DNA of 64,000 bases, taken from positions 2,480,001-2,544,000 of the forward strand of contig NC_085883.1 in the NCBI RefSeq assembly GCF_035222275.1, read 5' to 3'. The position numbers and the translations under genes are program-made. Of the stretch, positions 39,401 to 51,066 are shown one piece after another; position 1 is the stretch's first letter, and every line of letters starts with the position of its first letter. This DNA is from Podospora bellae-mahoneyi. Lineage: Eukaryota; Ascomycota; Sordariomycetes; Sordariales; Podosporaceae. The notes beneath the pieces are model-generated. The model did no database searches. It was not told where the DNA came from and was given only the letters and a program-made list of their open reading frames with translations.

Positions 39401-39791
39401 GAGGGTTGCTGTCGAGCTGGTAGATGCAGATGACACGGTCGTCGGCGCCGGAAGCGAGGTAGCGATTATTTGGGGAGAATCGGACGGAATGGATGGTGCC
39501 CAGGTGGTGGCTCATGTGGCAGAGCTGTCGCGGGGCCGAGTAGCCTTCGACATGGCCATTGTAGATTGAATCGGTCGACCAGATGCGAACATGGCCATCT
39601 CCGCCAGCGGTGGCCAGTCTCTTTCCATCCTGGGAGACGTGGCAGCTGTAAACCTCAAAGTCCTTCTGTTCGCCTGTAGGCAGCCGCGCGCAGCGATGGT
39701 CAGCAATTCCGAGGTGTTTTCAAGTGCAGAGGGAATTCAAGAGAGAAAACTCACCACTATGGCGAAGCCACGAAGGCTTGATGATGTACAT
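36463..39791 (-). CDS. HIR1: HIR1/HIRA histone H3-H4 chaperone subunit, WD40
   Basis: Three exons: 39791-39755, 39673-36650 and 36590-36463 (introns 81 and 59 nt), 1062 residues. The short first exon encodes MYIIKPSWLRHSG, the conserved HIRA start. WD40 blades follow (DGHVRIWSTDS, VRFSPNNRYLASGADDRVICIY, DVQDLAWSYDN, DDRTIKIFRF, DLAWAPDGQTLFA). The middle is low-complexity Ala/Lys/Ser with a poly-Ala run coded by a CAG-type repeat near 38398. The C-terminal half has the Hira domain (LLTGNKHFWAAACEDGTLHTWTP). The last exon restores LGKFRDLQRTTVQYARILGL and an acidic end; without that splice the protein would end in an unrelated tail. HIR deposits H3-H4 outside replication and represses histone genes in the nucleus. 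Confidence 0.96.
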
Positions 39792-40523
39792 GTTGTGTTG
39801 GGTGTGCCAGTAACTAAGGATGGACGTATGTACTTATGACGAAGTTTTGGCGATATGGATAGTGATGGTTGAAAGAAGCACGCGTGCGCGCGCCGGACCG
39901 CGTCCGCTAGCCAGGTCTAATTAGAAGGCCGTAAGGCGCGCGCCCAGCGGAGGGGAGTGCTGGGCCAGTTTTTTCTTATCGAGATCTCGGCTAATCGGAC
40001 ATTTGCATCACCGTCAATCAAGATGGGTACACTATTTGGAGCTGCAAGACCCGTTCTCGTGTAGGCCATAAGCTTCTCGGATTTCCGCATCCGTAGGACT
40101 TTAATCAGGTCAACTCCTTATGGGGTTCGACAAAGTATACATTTCCAGTCTGATGGTGTATTCATTAACCGCTGTACAATCCACATGGATCCCTGATGTT
40201 GATTTCGTTCCAAGTTCCAACAGCTTGGAATTCCAAAACCATGGTCCAAAACGGGCTAGCGCCTTTGAGCTGCTGCCAACTTTATTTTTAACGTGGGGTG
40301 CAGCAGCCATCACCCCTCACCCTCCCTTGTCACAGCACCTTGATGGCCCACCATCCTACATCGTCATTCTTTCACCTGCCATCCGGACAAAAGACCGCTT
40401 GCGACATTCTCTCTCATTCCCCAGCCCTTACCCCTTGGGTTCCTGGACCTGGCTGGCACATCAAACCATCCACTCCAGGCTGGGCTCAAACGAAGCACAG
40501 CCATCACCTAGCGAGTGGCTACT
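39792..40523. promoter_or_regulatory. Divergent promoter of HIR1 and ETP1-like gene
   Basis: About 730 bases between the two start codons. A GC-rich block of alternating CG and GCGCGC words at 39880-39945 lies near the HIR1 side. No specific factor site is assigned. Confidence 0.5.
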
Positions 40524-42734
40524 ATGCCGTCCTATTCCTATCATTTAATCTTCGAGCTCTATGCGACGCCCGATCCCACCACCTCTGCCGTCGCCGATAC
40601 CATCAACGACATTTGGGTCCCCACCCCAACCTGCCCGACAATCTTTGACGATCTCCCCTCTCACACTCCACGCAGTGCTCGCCCACCTTCTCCTCGACAT
40701 CTTCCATTTCGACCGAATCATCAGAGTCACCATCTCTACGAAGCCGGACCAAGCTCCGTTCCCCCACCAGACTTTTCCTACGCGTCAGGCAAGGTAATCG
40801 ACTGCGGCCGCCACCGAGGAACAACAAACGTAGAGCCCAACGAAGATATCACCGCGAACCCCGCCACCAAGCGACGCAACATTGTTCACGTAAGTGAGCG
40901 TCAGTGGCGCGAGAGAGAGACCTCAGACGACATCCCTCTCAAGCCCGAAATTCAAGGGATAGGGCCCAACAAGGCAATCAAAGACTGGCGATTCGGGCGC
41001 ATCAACATTGAGAGCTTCAATCCCACGTCTCTCCCATCAAACAACGGAAAGGCGAAAGAAGTTATCATGGAGGGACACGGCAGGCAGCCGGCGGCCAGCC
41101 TAGGTCCTAACCTAGGCGGCATGGGACAAAACACCAAAGGCCGTTACATCCCAGCAGTAAACACAAAGAACACGGAAGCTGGTTGGGGAATCGTACATCT
41201 ATACCGGGAAGCCGACGAGTTCTCGGCGCTGAACTCACCACCCCCAATACCACCCCCACCAGGACTACAAGACAGCGGGGTTGGCGAGGAGGGAACAGTT
41301 TTGTGTATCCCAGCGGTGCCATCCTACATGTCACCATCGGATTTCTTGGGGTTCATCGGTGAGCCCTGGAGGGGAAGCGTAAGCCATTACCGAATGGTCT
41401 CGACAAGCAGGATGAACCGGTACATGGTCCTCATGAAGTTCAAAGACCAAAAGACGGCCACGGAATGGAGAAAAGAGTTTGACGGGCGGCCATTTGATAC
41501 CTTGGCAGAGAGCGAGATATGTCATGTCACGTTTATCAAGAGCATCACTGTCGAGACACCTGGAAGAAAAGGGAGCGAAGGCGCCGGGGTGGGAAAGGGA
41601 GACACGGGCATGATCAATTCCCTTCGCCCTTTCCCACCACCAACACCAAGTCTAGTCGAGCTGCCTACCTGCGCGGTTTGTCTCGAGAGAATGGACGACA
41701 CGGCCGGGTTGATGACGATTTTGTGCCAACACGTGTTTCACTGCACGTGTCTCCAGACATGGAAGACGAGGGGCTGCCCTATCTGCAGGGCGACGAACCC
41801 GCTCACGAAGCAGCAGCAGGAGCTTGATGATGAAGGGAACCCCTACGCGAAGCCGTTTGGGCACGGGGTTAGTAATTTGTGCAGTGTGTGCGACGCGCCC
41901 GACAACCTCTGGATCTGCCTGATATGCGGCAATGTTGGGTGCGGGAGGTACCAGAGGGGGCATGCGAAGGAGCATTGGAAGGAGACGGCGCACAGTTTTA
42001 GTCTGGAGTTGGTGACGCAGCACGTGTGGGATTATGCGGGTGACATGTGGGTGCACAGGTTGATTAGGGATAAGGGGGATGGGAAGGTGGTTGAGCTGCC
42101 TAGTGGTAATACTAATACTGCTGGGAGTGGGAGGGGGGAGGATATGGATGTTGTGCCAAGGGCGAAGTTGGAGAATATCGGGTTGGAGTACACGCATTTG
42201 CTGACTAGTCAGTTAGAGAGTCAGAGGGTGTATTTTGAGGAGATGGTGAATAAGGCTGCGGATAAGGCGACCAAGGCGGCGGCGGCGGCGGAGAAGGCTG
42301 CGGGACAGGCGAAGGAGGCGTTGAGGGAGTTGGGGGAACTGAGGGAGGAGTGTAGGGTTTTGAGGGAGGAGACGGTGCCTGGTTTGGAGAAGGATTTGGC
42401 GAGGGAGAAAGCTAGGGGGCAGAAGAGTGCGGAGTTGGCGAGGAGTTTGGGCAAGGCTTTGCAGGAGGAGAAGCAGGTCACCAAGGGGTTGATGGAGAGG
42501 ATTGAACATTTGAAGAAAGAGGGGGAGAAGAATGCGGCGTTGGTGGAGGAGTTGAGACAGGAGAACGAGGGGCTGAAAGAGATGAATCACGATTTGACCA
42601 TGTTTATCAGTGGGCAGGAAAAGCTAAAGGAAATGGAGAAGGAGGGGCAGCTACAGGAGGGCGAGTTGGAAGAGGGGACGGTGGGAGTTGCCGAGGGGAG
42701 TAAGAAGAAGAAGAAGGGGAAGAATAAGAAGTAG
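40524..42734 (+). CDS. ETP1/BRAP2-type RING and UBP zinc-finger protein
   Basis: Single exon, 736 residues, from ATG 40524 (MPSYSYHLIFELY); the frame upstream opens only with GTG. An RRM-like BRAP2 domain is at about 257-342 (TVLCIPAVPSYMSPSDFLGF through GRPFDTLAESEICHVTFI). The RING-H2 finger is at about 384-424 (CAVCLERM, CQHVFHCTCLQTW, CPIC), and the UBP-type zinc finger at about 453-512 (CSVCDAPDNLWICLICGNVGCGRY, H-x3-H). A long coiled coil (about 556-706) and a Lys-rich tail end the protein. This is the domain order of human BRAP2 and yeast Etp1, ubiquitin ligases or ubiquitin binders in the cytosol; yeast Etp1 is linked to ethanol stress. Exact role here is inference. Confidence 0.95.
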   Translation: MPSYSYHLIFELYATPDPTTSAVADTINDIWVPTPTCPTIFDDLPSHTPRSARPPSPRHLPFRPNHQSHHLYEAGPSSVPPPDFSYASGKVIDCGRHRGTTNVEPNEDITANPATKRRNIVHVSERQWRERETSDDIPLKPEIQGIGPNKAIKDWRFGRINIESFNPTSLPSNNGKAKEVIMEGHGRQPAASLGPNLGGMGQNTKGRYIPAVNTKNTEAGWGIVHLYREADEFSALNSPPPIPPPPGLQDSGVGEEGTVLCIPAVPSYMSPSDFLGFIGEPWRGSVSHYRMVSTSRMNRYMVLMKFKDQKTATEWRKEFDGRPFDTLAESEICHVTFIKSITVETPGRKGSEGAGVGKGDTGMINSLRPFPPPTPSLVELPTCAVCLERMDDTAGLMTILCQHVFHCTCLQTWKTRGCPICRATNPLTKQQQELDDEGNPYAKPFGHGVSNLCSVCDAPDNLWICLICGNVGCGRYQRGHAKEHWKETAHSFSLELVTQHVWDYAGDMWVHRLIRDKGDGKVVELPSGNTNTAGSGRGEDMDVVPRAKLENIGLEYTHLLTSQLESQRVYFEEMVNKAADKATKAAAAAEKAAGQAKEALRELGELREECRVLREETVPGLEKDLAREKARGQKSAELARSLGKALQEEKQVTKGLMERIEHLKKEGEKNAALVEELRQENEGLKEMNHDLTMFISGQEKLKEMEKEGQLQEGELEEGTVGVAEGSKKKKKGKNKK

Positions 42735-44599
42735 GGTCTCAGGGGCTTCTCAGGGATTGGTAGACATAGTTGGACATTTGTCGTACTTTCAGCCCTGTGG
42801 CAGCAACGAGGCATGACCAGGTGTGAGACGGCGCCAGCATCTTGTATGATCAGAGAAAATATGAATACAGCGTTGACTCTACAATTAATTACCATATGAC
42901 AGCCGTGTCTCGTCCCCGGTCTGAGGTGATGCAGAGCATGAAGCATGTCTTGGCTGTCAAGCAACAGGTGATGCAAGACATCTTGCGTCTTCACATGCAA
43001 CCCATTCTGAAGATATTACCATCCGCAAGACTCTTCAAAGACTATCGTCTGCTTGGGATGTTGATTGGCCTCTGGACGGCTTACACGGTCAGCGCCTAGC
43101 TCCCCAACCGGGTCCAGATCCTGCTGGCTTGGTGCTTCTCAGCTTGGCGGTAACGCCGAGAGCCGAGGGGAGATGGCGAGGTTGCATGCCGACTCGGACA
43201 TGTTGCTCGATCGTATGGCCGCTCGATCTCCGGTCGTCAAGGCTATTTTCGTTAAAACAAATGGTTTAGGGCAGTTGGGTGGCTTGGTGGCTTGATGGGG
43301 CTTCCACAGTGGGAAGGTTGGAATTAAAGGAATGTTACGCACTGCGGTAGCAAACACAGATTTGGGGTAGGACAAGATCAGCAAGCACGTGTTTTTGGAG
43401 GTTTCACACCCCCGCAATCGTCATGGAGGGGTTCAAAGTTGATAAGAAAAGATCGGAAGCGAGGGCAGTGTTGATGCCCCTGGTCAATCTCATCTCGTGT
43501 TTACATATTTCTTGATTGCTACTGTACGAATCAGGTATCTGTATTTTCTGCATGCCACTGCGACGACGGATATGTCACTGCAAAGATAAAAAAGCTGGCT
43601 TCTTGCTTTCGGTGGCTGCATGCAGGCGTGCTGCGCTGCAGGTTGGAAGTGTGGCCACGGATAGGTAGCTCTTATCAATCGTGACAGCTTCTAGCTGCCG
43701 ATCAGCCAATAAGAGGGGTCTTTTTAGTGTTGAAATGTCACTGAAAAGCAGCAGCGAGCATCAACCTGACCCCTGTCGACGCTGTTCCAGAAAGAGGATG
43801 ACATCGGCTTTTTGCCCCACCGTTTTGAAGGGTCGCTGATTTTCTCTTTTTTTCGCACATGCTTCCGGACTGGTGCTGTCACCCTGTCGTGTGCCCTGTG
43901 TGTACCTACGGGCACCTTCGAGAACCTCTCCCTCGCTCGAACCTGTATCTTGCCATCCCTCGGTTCCCTTGTTTTTGTTCATTTCCTCTCTTCCTATGTA
44001 GCGTTGACTCTCTGAAATCTCACACAACATACCTTGATCTTCTGATACCCTATACCCCAAGACACGACTACATCTCTTTCCTGTTGTTCCCCCTTCCCTA
44101 CCCCGTACACCGAGAGGGACCCATCCGTCCGACCGGCCTAATCTGCGGGACCCCGAGTTGCGATCCCGAGCTTCATCGACATTTGCTCAACGGCACCCAA
44201 CAATTCCCGTCATAAATGCCTGTACCCCGCGCTGGCATTTAGATAAGAAAACAGAAGCGCGCACTTTATTTTCGAAGCAGGGCGAGCAACAAGCGATTGA
44301 TCTTGGGGCAACCTCCATTTTATCTTGTACCCCGCGGGCAGCTCTACCAGGCCCAACGGCTAAACGCCATTATTCACAAAGGCAGACGAGCAAAAGCCAC
44401 GAGGCGACTTCACAACCTACCTCGGGGGGGAGGTGAAACGTTTCTTGTCCGAGTAACTTGCACCGACATCCCACCCACCGACCGGCGCGCAATCTCGAGT
44501 CCAATCCAACCCCATCTCCGTGCTCTGCCCCGGGCGACCCGAAATAAAAACTCATTGTCCTGGCGCGGGGACAACAACAACAGGATTGCTTGAGTGAGC
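42735..44599. other. Intergenic between ETP1-like and GPAT genes
   Basis: About 1.9 kb, both flanking genes on the plus strand. The right 750 bases look like the GPAT promoter and CT-rich leader. I see no conserved frame, tRNA or repeat. Confidence 0.5.
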
Positions 44600-47041
44600 A
44601 TGTCCGAAACAACACAGCTGCAGACGCAGCAAGCGGCGGCACCCCAGAGTGCCGCCAACCCAAAGCCCGCGAAGGAGCTCTATCCGATGGTGGGCTGGAA
44701 GTATGACAGCTTCCTCTGGATAATGTCGCTGCTGGAGGACACGTTCTTTCGCGAGGTGCATCCGCGTAGTGCTTGGAGAGTGCCCAAACATGGCCCTGTT
44801 CTGTTCGTGGCTGCCCCGCATGCCAACCAGGTGAGCTTCTCCCTATTCTCTTGAAGTGGCTAATCGCAATAGCTGACAAGTTATGTGGTGCAGTTCGTCG
44901 ATGCTCTCGTTTTGCTGAGAACACTACAGAAGGAATCCAAAAGACGAGTTTCGCTGCTTATCGCGCAAAAGTCAGTGTCTGGCTTCATCGGATGGGCATC
45001 TCGCCAGGTGGGCTGCGTGCCAGTAGGACGACCGCAGGACTCGGCGAAGCCCGGTCGGGGCACTGTTTACCTTCCCAACCCAGTGGATGACCCTACGCTT
45101 GTTCGTGGGATCGGCACCAATTTCACTGAATTTGGAGAGGTGGGTGGTATCATCTTCCTCCCTTCGGCTAAGGGTCAGAGCGGAGAAAGTTTGGATATCA
45201 GCGAAGTTATTGGACCCGAGGAGGTTCGCATCAAGCGGCCGCCCAAGGGGAAGCTGGCCATGTCACAGCTTACTGGCCGTGATGATGTGGATGCGAATGG
45301 CAAGCTTCTCAACAAGGAGGACAAGAAGCCCAGGGAGGGGTATCAGGGCATCAAGTACAAGATCGCGCCGCATGTGGACCAGTCCAAAGTGTTCCAGGCC
45401 GTGTTCGATCGTTTGGCGTCTGGGGGTTGCGTTGGTATCTTCCCTGAGGGAGGCAGTCATGATCGGACTGAGCTGTTGCCTTTGAAGGCGGGTGTGGCGC
45501 TGATGGCGCTGGGAACACTGGCGGATCATCCTGATTGCGGCCTCAAGATTGTGCCTGTGGGCATGAATTACTTCCACGCTCACAAGTTCCGCTCGAGAGC
45601 CGTTGTGGAGTTTGGGGCTCCTTTGGATATTCCGCGGAACCTGGTTGACGCGTATTCGAACGGCGGGACGGAGGGGAGACGTGAGGCGGTGGGTCAGGTC
45701 TTGGACATGGTATACGAAGCCCTGAGCGCTGTCACCGTTTCGGTGCCCGACTATGACACCTTGATGGTTATTCAGGCTGCGAGACGGCTTTACAACCCGA
45801 CCGGCAAGCCACTACCGCTTCCTGTGGTCGTCGAACTTAACAGGCGGCTGGCCTTGGGCTACGAGAAGTATAAGGAAGATCCGCGCGTCAAGGAGCTCAA
45901 GGAGGCGGTCACCGAGTACAATAAGCAGCTCCGGTACCTCGACATCCGGGACCACCAGGTTGAAAAGGCGAAGCTTTCGTGGTTTACCGTTGTCGCAACG
46001 TTCCTCCAGCGCGTTGTGGTATTGTTTCTTTTGTCTGCGGGTGTGATTCCGGGTCTGCTGCTTTTTGCGCCCGTGTTCATCGCCTGCAAGGTCATCAGTC
46101 ACAAAAAGGCCAAGGAAGCCCTCGCTGGCTCTGTGGTCAAAGTCCAGGGCAAGGACGTCATTGCTACTTGGAAACTGCTGGTCGCCTTGGCTTTGGCTCC
46201 TCTCTGCTACAACACCTATGCCATCATCACGCTTTACATGGTGCACAAGCACCGGTATTACGGCTGGGTCCCCGAATGGGTACCCTTCTGGGCTGTGTAC
46301 ATCGCCTGCTGCATCTTTTTCATCCTACTCACCTTTGCCGCATTGCGCTTTGGAGAAGTTGGGATGGATATTCTGAAGTCGCTGCGGCCACTTGCCCTCT
46401 GCATCAACCCTGCGTCCAGCTACAATGTGGCCAAGTTGCGGGAGAGACGCGCCGAGCTGAAGGCGCAGGTGACGGACATCATCAACACGATTGGTCCCGA
46501 GATGTTCCCCGACTTTGAGCACAGTCGCTTGTTGGCTCCAGCTGATTCCGCCGCCCGGGCAGCAGCTCGCAGGGAAGCCGGTGTCAACAGCCCGCCCATC
46601 TCACCCAACCGGCCTTCCTACGACCGCCGTTCCAGCTATAGCGTCTCAGTCAACGGAAGCGACAGCCCGCCATTCCAGGCACCCACAAGAAGGAACACCA
46701 CCTCCTCCAGCCGCAACATCCCCTACAACGAATCATTCAGCAACATCGCGCAAGCGCAGATTTTTGCTACCAGGCCGACGACGCCTTCTAATCACAGTCG
46801 AGCAAGCAGCTCGGGGGGCAGGCCGGGATCGGCTGGTTTCCCGGTGGCTGGGTTCACGACGTTGGATAGCGCCGAGGGATTTGACGAGGCGAGCAAAAAG
46901 ATTAGGGCTGCGATGAAGGAGAGGGGGGAGATGAGACGGCGAAAGAGCCAGGCGAGGCAGTTTATGACGGGGGATGAGGGGACTAGTGAGGAGGATGGCA
47001 GTGATGGGGTTGAGTTTGGTGATCGGAGGAAGGGGCAGTGA
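44600..47041 (+). CDS. Glycerol-3-phosphate / dihydroxyacetone-phosphate acyltransferase (Sct1/Gpt2 family)
   Basis: Exons 44600-44830 and 44894-47041 (intron 63 nt) give 792 residues. The intron splits the acyltransferase box I: PHANQ is in exon 1 and FVDAL in exon 2, with His74 and Asp80 as the likely catalytic pair. Later boxes are VGRPQDS, the FPEGGSHDR motif near residue 260 and KIVPVGMNYFHAHKFRS. Three hydrophobic segments at about 440-475, 501-526 and 541-563 anchor the protein in the ER membrane. The last 200 residues are Ser/Arg-rich and disordered, a place where yeast Sct1 and Gpt2 are phosphorylated. The reaction adds the first acyl chain in glycerolipid synthesis. The single gene could cover both yeast paralogues. 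Confidence 0.95.
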
Positions 47042-47617
47042 GAAAGATGGGGGCGGGGGGCGAGAGGTTGGGTTGGTTAAGTTTTCTTTTGTCTATTTTT
47101 TTTGTCTTTATTCGTTACTCAGGAGACTTTGTAACTGGGAGTAAGATACCCCCAGGAAGGCGGATGGCTGGCAAGCCGGTGGCCGCTCTTTGGTGGTGTT
47201 AAGGGGGAAGAGAAAGGAAAATATCTGGTATGGGTTAGTCTTTTTTTTGTGGTTGCGGTTCGAATCTGAGATGGTTCTAGTTGTTTATATTGATGTGTAT
47301 TTGTATTTACTTCTTTTTGTGGTTTTTCTATCTGGTGATGGTTGTGTGATGATTATGCTGAGTCACGCTTGTAATGAAGAATTGGGTGACATGCTTCAAG
47401 GCTGTTCTTCTAATGTAGAAATGATGAATAATGACAATTAACTCAAAACTCCCAGCTGATGATACCCCAGAGTTTGTATTCCTGCCTATTGATTCTTCCC
47501 TGTGTAGTCTCATTCATTCCCCGGCACGTCTGGCTCGTGTCGGGCTAAGTCTACTGTCCAAAGGTTTCAGCTCTCTCCGTTCACGACAGGTTCTTCCGTT
47601 CTATGCGATCATCCCGA
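47042..47617. other. 3' region of GPAT gene
   Basis: AT-rich untranslated-type sequence. A palindromic TGAGTCA word occurs at about 47359, in a downstream position where a role in transcription is doubtful. I see no gene. Confidence 0.5.
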
Positions 47618-48586
47618 TTAAGCTGAAACAGAGACAGCCCCAGCAGTCCTTCTATCATCAGCATCAACAGGAAGTCTAATCCTGCTGTACCTCCCCCCTC
47701 TTTCCTCATCAGCGTCCTTAATCAGAAGCCCCATCTCGAAAATGACTGGCTTCCTGGCCGTCAGGAAGGAGAAGAGACCAACAAAGATGCTCAGAGCTCT
47801 GTTTCCGACCATGTTAGCCAGAATTCATCATCAGTTGTTTGCGGGGACGGGGAAATACCCAACAGTTTCACTCAGAACCAACACCTTTACAGCCGAGTAT
47901 CTATAATAATAAGACGGGCCGGCCAGATCAATGCTCGCAATGACGATGGGGGGGATGCCCAGGATGATATCCGTCACCCGGGCAACGCCGTATCTTGGCT
48001 TCTTTTCATTGTCAGAGCCCGTTGAATACGCAACTGCAGTCTCCTATTTGGAGGAGGATTGTTGGTAGACAGGGGATTTTGTGATGATAGTTGTGTGGGG
48101 GATGGGAAGGGAAGAGAAGGTGGAGGAGGTTGGAGAGGAGGAGGAACCAGAGCCAGATGTGATTGAAGACGAGGAGGCCGTCAGAGAAGTACCCGTCGGC
48201 GAGCCAGACGGCGATGGAGGCTATGGTGAGGATGATGAGGATTATTCGGAGGAGGGTGGTGAGGGGGGTGGAGAGTTTGCAATGTTTGGAGGTGGTGTCA
48301 TCGGGGGAGGAACTGGTGAGGGAGGCGGCGTGGGAGGAGGAGGGGGGTGGGTAGACCTGGGGGGGTTAGCTTGGGACGCAGTGGTGAAGGGACAAAGGGG
48401 GGGAGGGCTTGCCATTGCCGAGTTAAGACCTGCGGTGGTGATGGTGGGAGGGGAGGAGGTGATGAAGGCGGAGGTAGGTCGTGAGGATCCGGGGGAGAGG
48501 GTGGGGGATGACATTAAAGGCTCGGTCCCAGGTTTGGTGGTCATGACGGACAGAGAAGATTGATGAATTGGAATGTGTTTACTCAA
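47618..48586 (-). CDS. Candidate membrane-protein gene, exon structure unresolved
   Basis: Minus-strand pieces suggest a spliced gene that I could not fully join. A Pro/Ser-rich frame starts at 48586 or 48542. After an acceptor near 48355 (CTAAC then CCCAG), a frame reads about 20 polar residues and then a hydrophobic run including LRIILIILTIASIAVWLADG. After an acceptor at 48042 another frame reads KKPRYGVARVTDIILGIP, then PIVIASIDL. A good 60-nt intron (47862-47803, GTATTT donor, CTAAC branch, ACAG acceptor) joins it to ALSIFVGLFSFLTARKPVIF and a charged end. The donor before 48042 is not found, and the pyrimidine-rich strand can mimic Leu/Ile-rich segments. The gene may be real but its model and function are open. 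Confidence 0.3.
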
Positions 48587-49764
48587 ACTATTCTTCTACC
48601 CATGCAGCGAGGGGAATATCCTCTTTTTATCAACCCGGCACCCTCCGTCACGTTCGCTGAGAGAGCTCACAACCAACAACACAAGAACCCAGCCCCTGAG
48701 TCCCCACCGTTACACACAGCATTCAAATCCAGACCAAAGCATGAGGGGGTCGACCGTTTCCTATGGTCCTGACGACATGCCAATGCTGTTTATTCTGATG
48801 CCTGGACGTGCAAAAACACTCATTGATTGGACGAAAAGTGGGCGGTTGACGAACATGAGGAAAGATATCGTCTCAAAAGGTGAGAAAGGGGGGGTGCGGA
48901 CGCGTCACCTACAGGTTTGCAGCAGTAATGCTGGTCTTGCTTGGGCCAAGCCCATGCATGCAACATCTGCCAGGGATTTGTGGATGGGCTCTAGAGGAAA
49001 CACAGAGCTTCAGCACTTGTTGGAAAACGAAGGCTTTGAGGAAGATGGGGGAAGACTACACGTATAATGGATATGGAGAATGTGTTGTGTAACTGGGCAA
49101 CGTGTGTTAGGCAACAGAACGAGAAGTGAAGAGTGTGATGCTGGTGATGATTGCCCATGAGATACCTAAGATGATTGAATAGAGAGATTGAATGTGCAAT
49201 CTGTTTGGAAAGCAATCGTTAAATGACCATGGCATCATCTCTTGCATGAATCTTGGGGTACAGCCCTCTGGCAGCATGCACTTGCAGAGCAAATCAGTGA
49301 GAAATTCTCTCCAACAAAGTAAAGCCTGGTCATGTTGTAGATATATCGAAGAAACATTGGAAAGTGATGGTTGAAACCGAAGCTCAATGGAAGGCGGTTC
49401 ATCTTATCCAAGTGAAGGGCGGGGATGTCCTGGTGCTATTCACTTGACAGGTGCTTGTGGAGGAGTGGTCAGTGCGGTAGCTACTGCAGGGATTGAAAAT
49501 TTTGTGGAGCAAGAGCGGCAGAAAAAGGGCGGTGAATTGAATCGCGCCTGGAACGTAGCCATATTTTTTTCTTGCGACAGCCACTCTGACCCCGCGACGC
49601 CTTCTTTCGGATTGTTCAAGGTTTGTCACCCAATTCACCAATCCTCACCAATTGGGCCATCTTTTCACCAAATACTGCCCATGTCAGCTCCATTCTGGCT
49701 CTTCTCTAACAACTCCGCGGCAATCACAACAACTCAGTCTCCCAAGTCGAACGACAAGACCACA
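48587..49764. other. Intergenic and SRP40 leader region
   Basis: About 1.2 kb without a supported gene. The frame of the SRP40 gene is open upstream from 49387, but that part has no conserved features and probably is leader. Confidence 0.45.
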
Positions 49765-51066
49765 ATGGCCAAAGACAAGAAGGTCAAGGCCGACAAGGTC
49801 ACCAAGTCGACCCCTGCCACTACCCAGCTGCCTTCCCAGCTCCTCGACCTTGTAGAGAAGTTTCTCTCTGAGCATGATTTCACCGAGGCCCACACCGAAT
49901 TCACCAAAGCTCGCAAGGCCAAGGGTTTGAAGAAGGCCAAGGGAGAGGCAACCGACAGCACTCTGGAGTCTGTCTTCCAGGCTTGGGAGACTTCCAAGGC
50001 CAAGGCTTCTAGTGACGACGATTCCAGCAGCAGCAACGAGTCCGATTCCTCTTCCAGCAGCGACAGTGATTCGGACTCGGAGTCGGACTCCGAGAGCGAC
50101 AGTGATGATGTCGAGATGGCCGACGCCCCGGCCGACTCTGAGAGCTCTGACTCTAGCAGTAGCTCTGAGAGCTCCGACAGTGACAGCTCCGACAGTGAAA
50201 GTGAGAGCGAAAGTGAGGAGGAGAAGAAGCCTGCCGCTTCCAATCCTTTGAAGCGCAAGGCCACGTCCGAGAGCAGCGACTCGTCGTCTGAGGATTCCTC
50301 CGGCTCTGATTCCGAGAAGGAGAAGCCAGCTGCCAAGAAGCAGAAGACTGCCGCCGCTAAGGCCGAGTCATCCTCCTCTGAGTCTTCATCCGACTCTTCT
50401 TCGGATTCTTCTTCGAGCTCCGATAGCAGCTCTTCTGATTCTTCTTCCGATTCCGACTCATCGTCCTCCGACTCTTCTTCAGACTCCGACTCGTCCGATT
50501 CTGATTCATCTGACTCCGACTCTTCCGATTCCGAAGACGTAGCCGAGGAGGCTGCTAAGGTCCCCCTCCCCGACTCCAGCGACGATTCATCATCCGATTC
50601 CTCCTCCGATAGTGACTCGGACAGCGACTCCGACGACAAGAGCAAGACTAAGACAAAGAAGTCCACCAAGACCAAGGCGAACAGTGACACCTCCGCGAGC
50701 GGTTCCTCCAATAGCTCTGCAACCCTCAACGGGAGCACCTCGCCTAAGGTTTTCCCCGTCAGCACCTTCGCCCCTCTTCCTCCCGACCCGTTTGTGAAGA
50801 CCAACAACCGCGGCAAGGGCGCTGCAGTAAAAGAGGAGAAGGTTCCCTTTTCCCGTGTCAACCGGAACATCAAGGTTGACCCTAAGTTTGCCGACAACTC
50901 GTTTGCGGGTGAGGACTGGGGAAGAAAGGCGCACGAGGACCTCATTGTCACGAGGGGCAAGGGCTTTACAAAGGAGAAGAACAAGAAGAAGAAGGGCAGC
51001 TACAGGGGTGGCAGGATCGACACTGGCCTGCAATTGGGCATCAAGTTCGACGATGACGGAAACTAA
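49765..51066 (+). CDS. SRP40/Nopp140-like nucleolar Ser-rich protein
   Basis: Single exon, 433 residues from ATG 49765 (MAKDKKVKADKV). In-frame ATGs at 49681 and 49387 exist, but the conserved protein starts at the Lys-rich segment. Residues 20-50 (LPSQLLDLVEKFLSEHDFTEAH) are LisH-like. Residues about 85-330 are long Ser/Asp/Glu tracts broken by Lys-rich blocks (KPAASNPLKRKA, EKPAAKKQKTAAAKA), the layout of casein kinase 2 targets such as Nopp140. The last 70 residues are the SRP40 C-terminal domain (PFSRVNRNIKVDPKFADN, DWGRKAHEDLIVTRGKGF, TKEKNKKKKGSYRGG). These proteins chaperone snoRNPs and help pre-ribosome transport in the nucleolus. Confidence 0.93.
   Translation: MAKDKKVKADKVTKSTPATTQLPSQLLDLVEKFLSEHDFTEAHTEFTKARKAKGLKKAKGEATDSTLESVFQAWETSKAKASSDDDSSSSNESDSSSSSDSDSDSESDSESDSDDVEMADAPADSESSDSSSSSESSDSDSSDSESESESEEEKKPAASNPLKRKATSESSDSSSEDSSGSDSEKEKPAAKKQKTAAAKAESSSSESSSDSSSDSSSSSDSSSSDSSSDSDSSSSDSSSDSDSSDSDSSDSDSSDSEDVAEEAAKVPLPDSSDDSSSDSSSDSDSDSDSDDKSKTKTKKSTKTKANSDTSASGSSNSSATLNGSTSPKVFPVSTFAPLPPDPFVKTNNRGKGAAVKEEKVPFSRVNRNIKVDPKFADNSFAGEDWGRKAHEDLIVTRGKGFTKEKNKKKKGSYRGGRIDTGLQLGIKFDDDGN

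Noticed and set aside
47250-47275. GGTTCGAATC word downstream of the GPAT gene
   Set aside because: Flanking bases do not form a T-stem and there is no upstream tRNA body.
49734-50984. 416-codon minus-strand frame opposite the SRP40 gene
   Set aside because: It is the shadow of Ser/Asp/Glu-rich codons on the other strand, giving Leu/Ser/Glu repeats.
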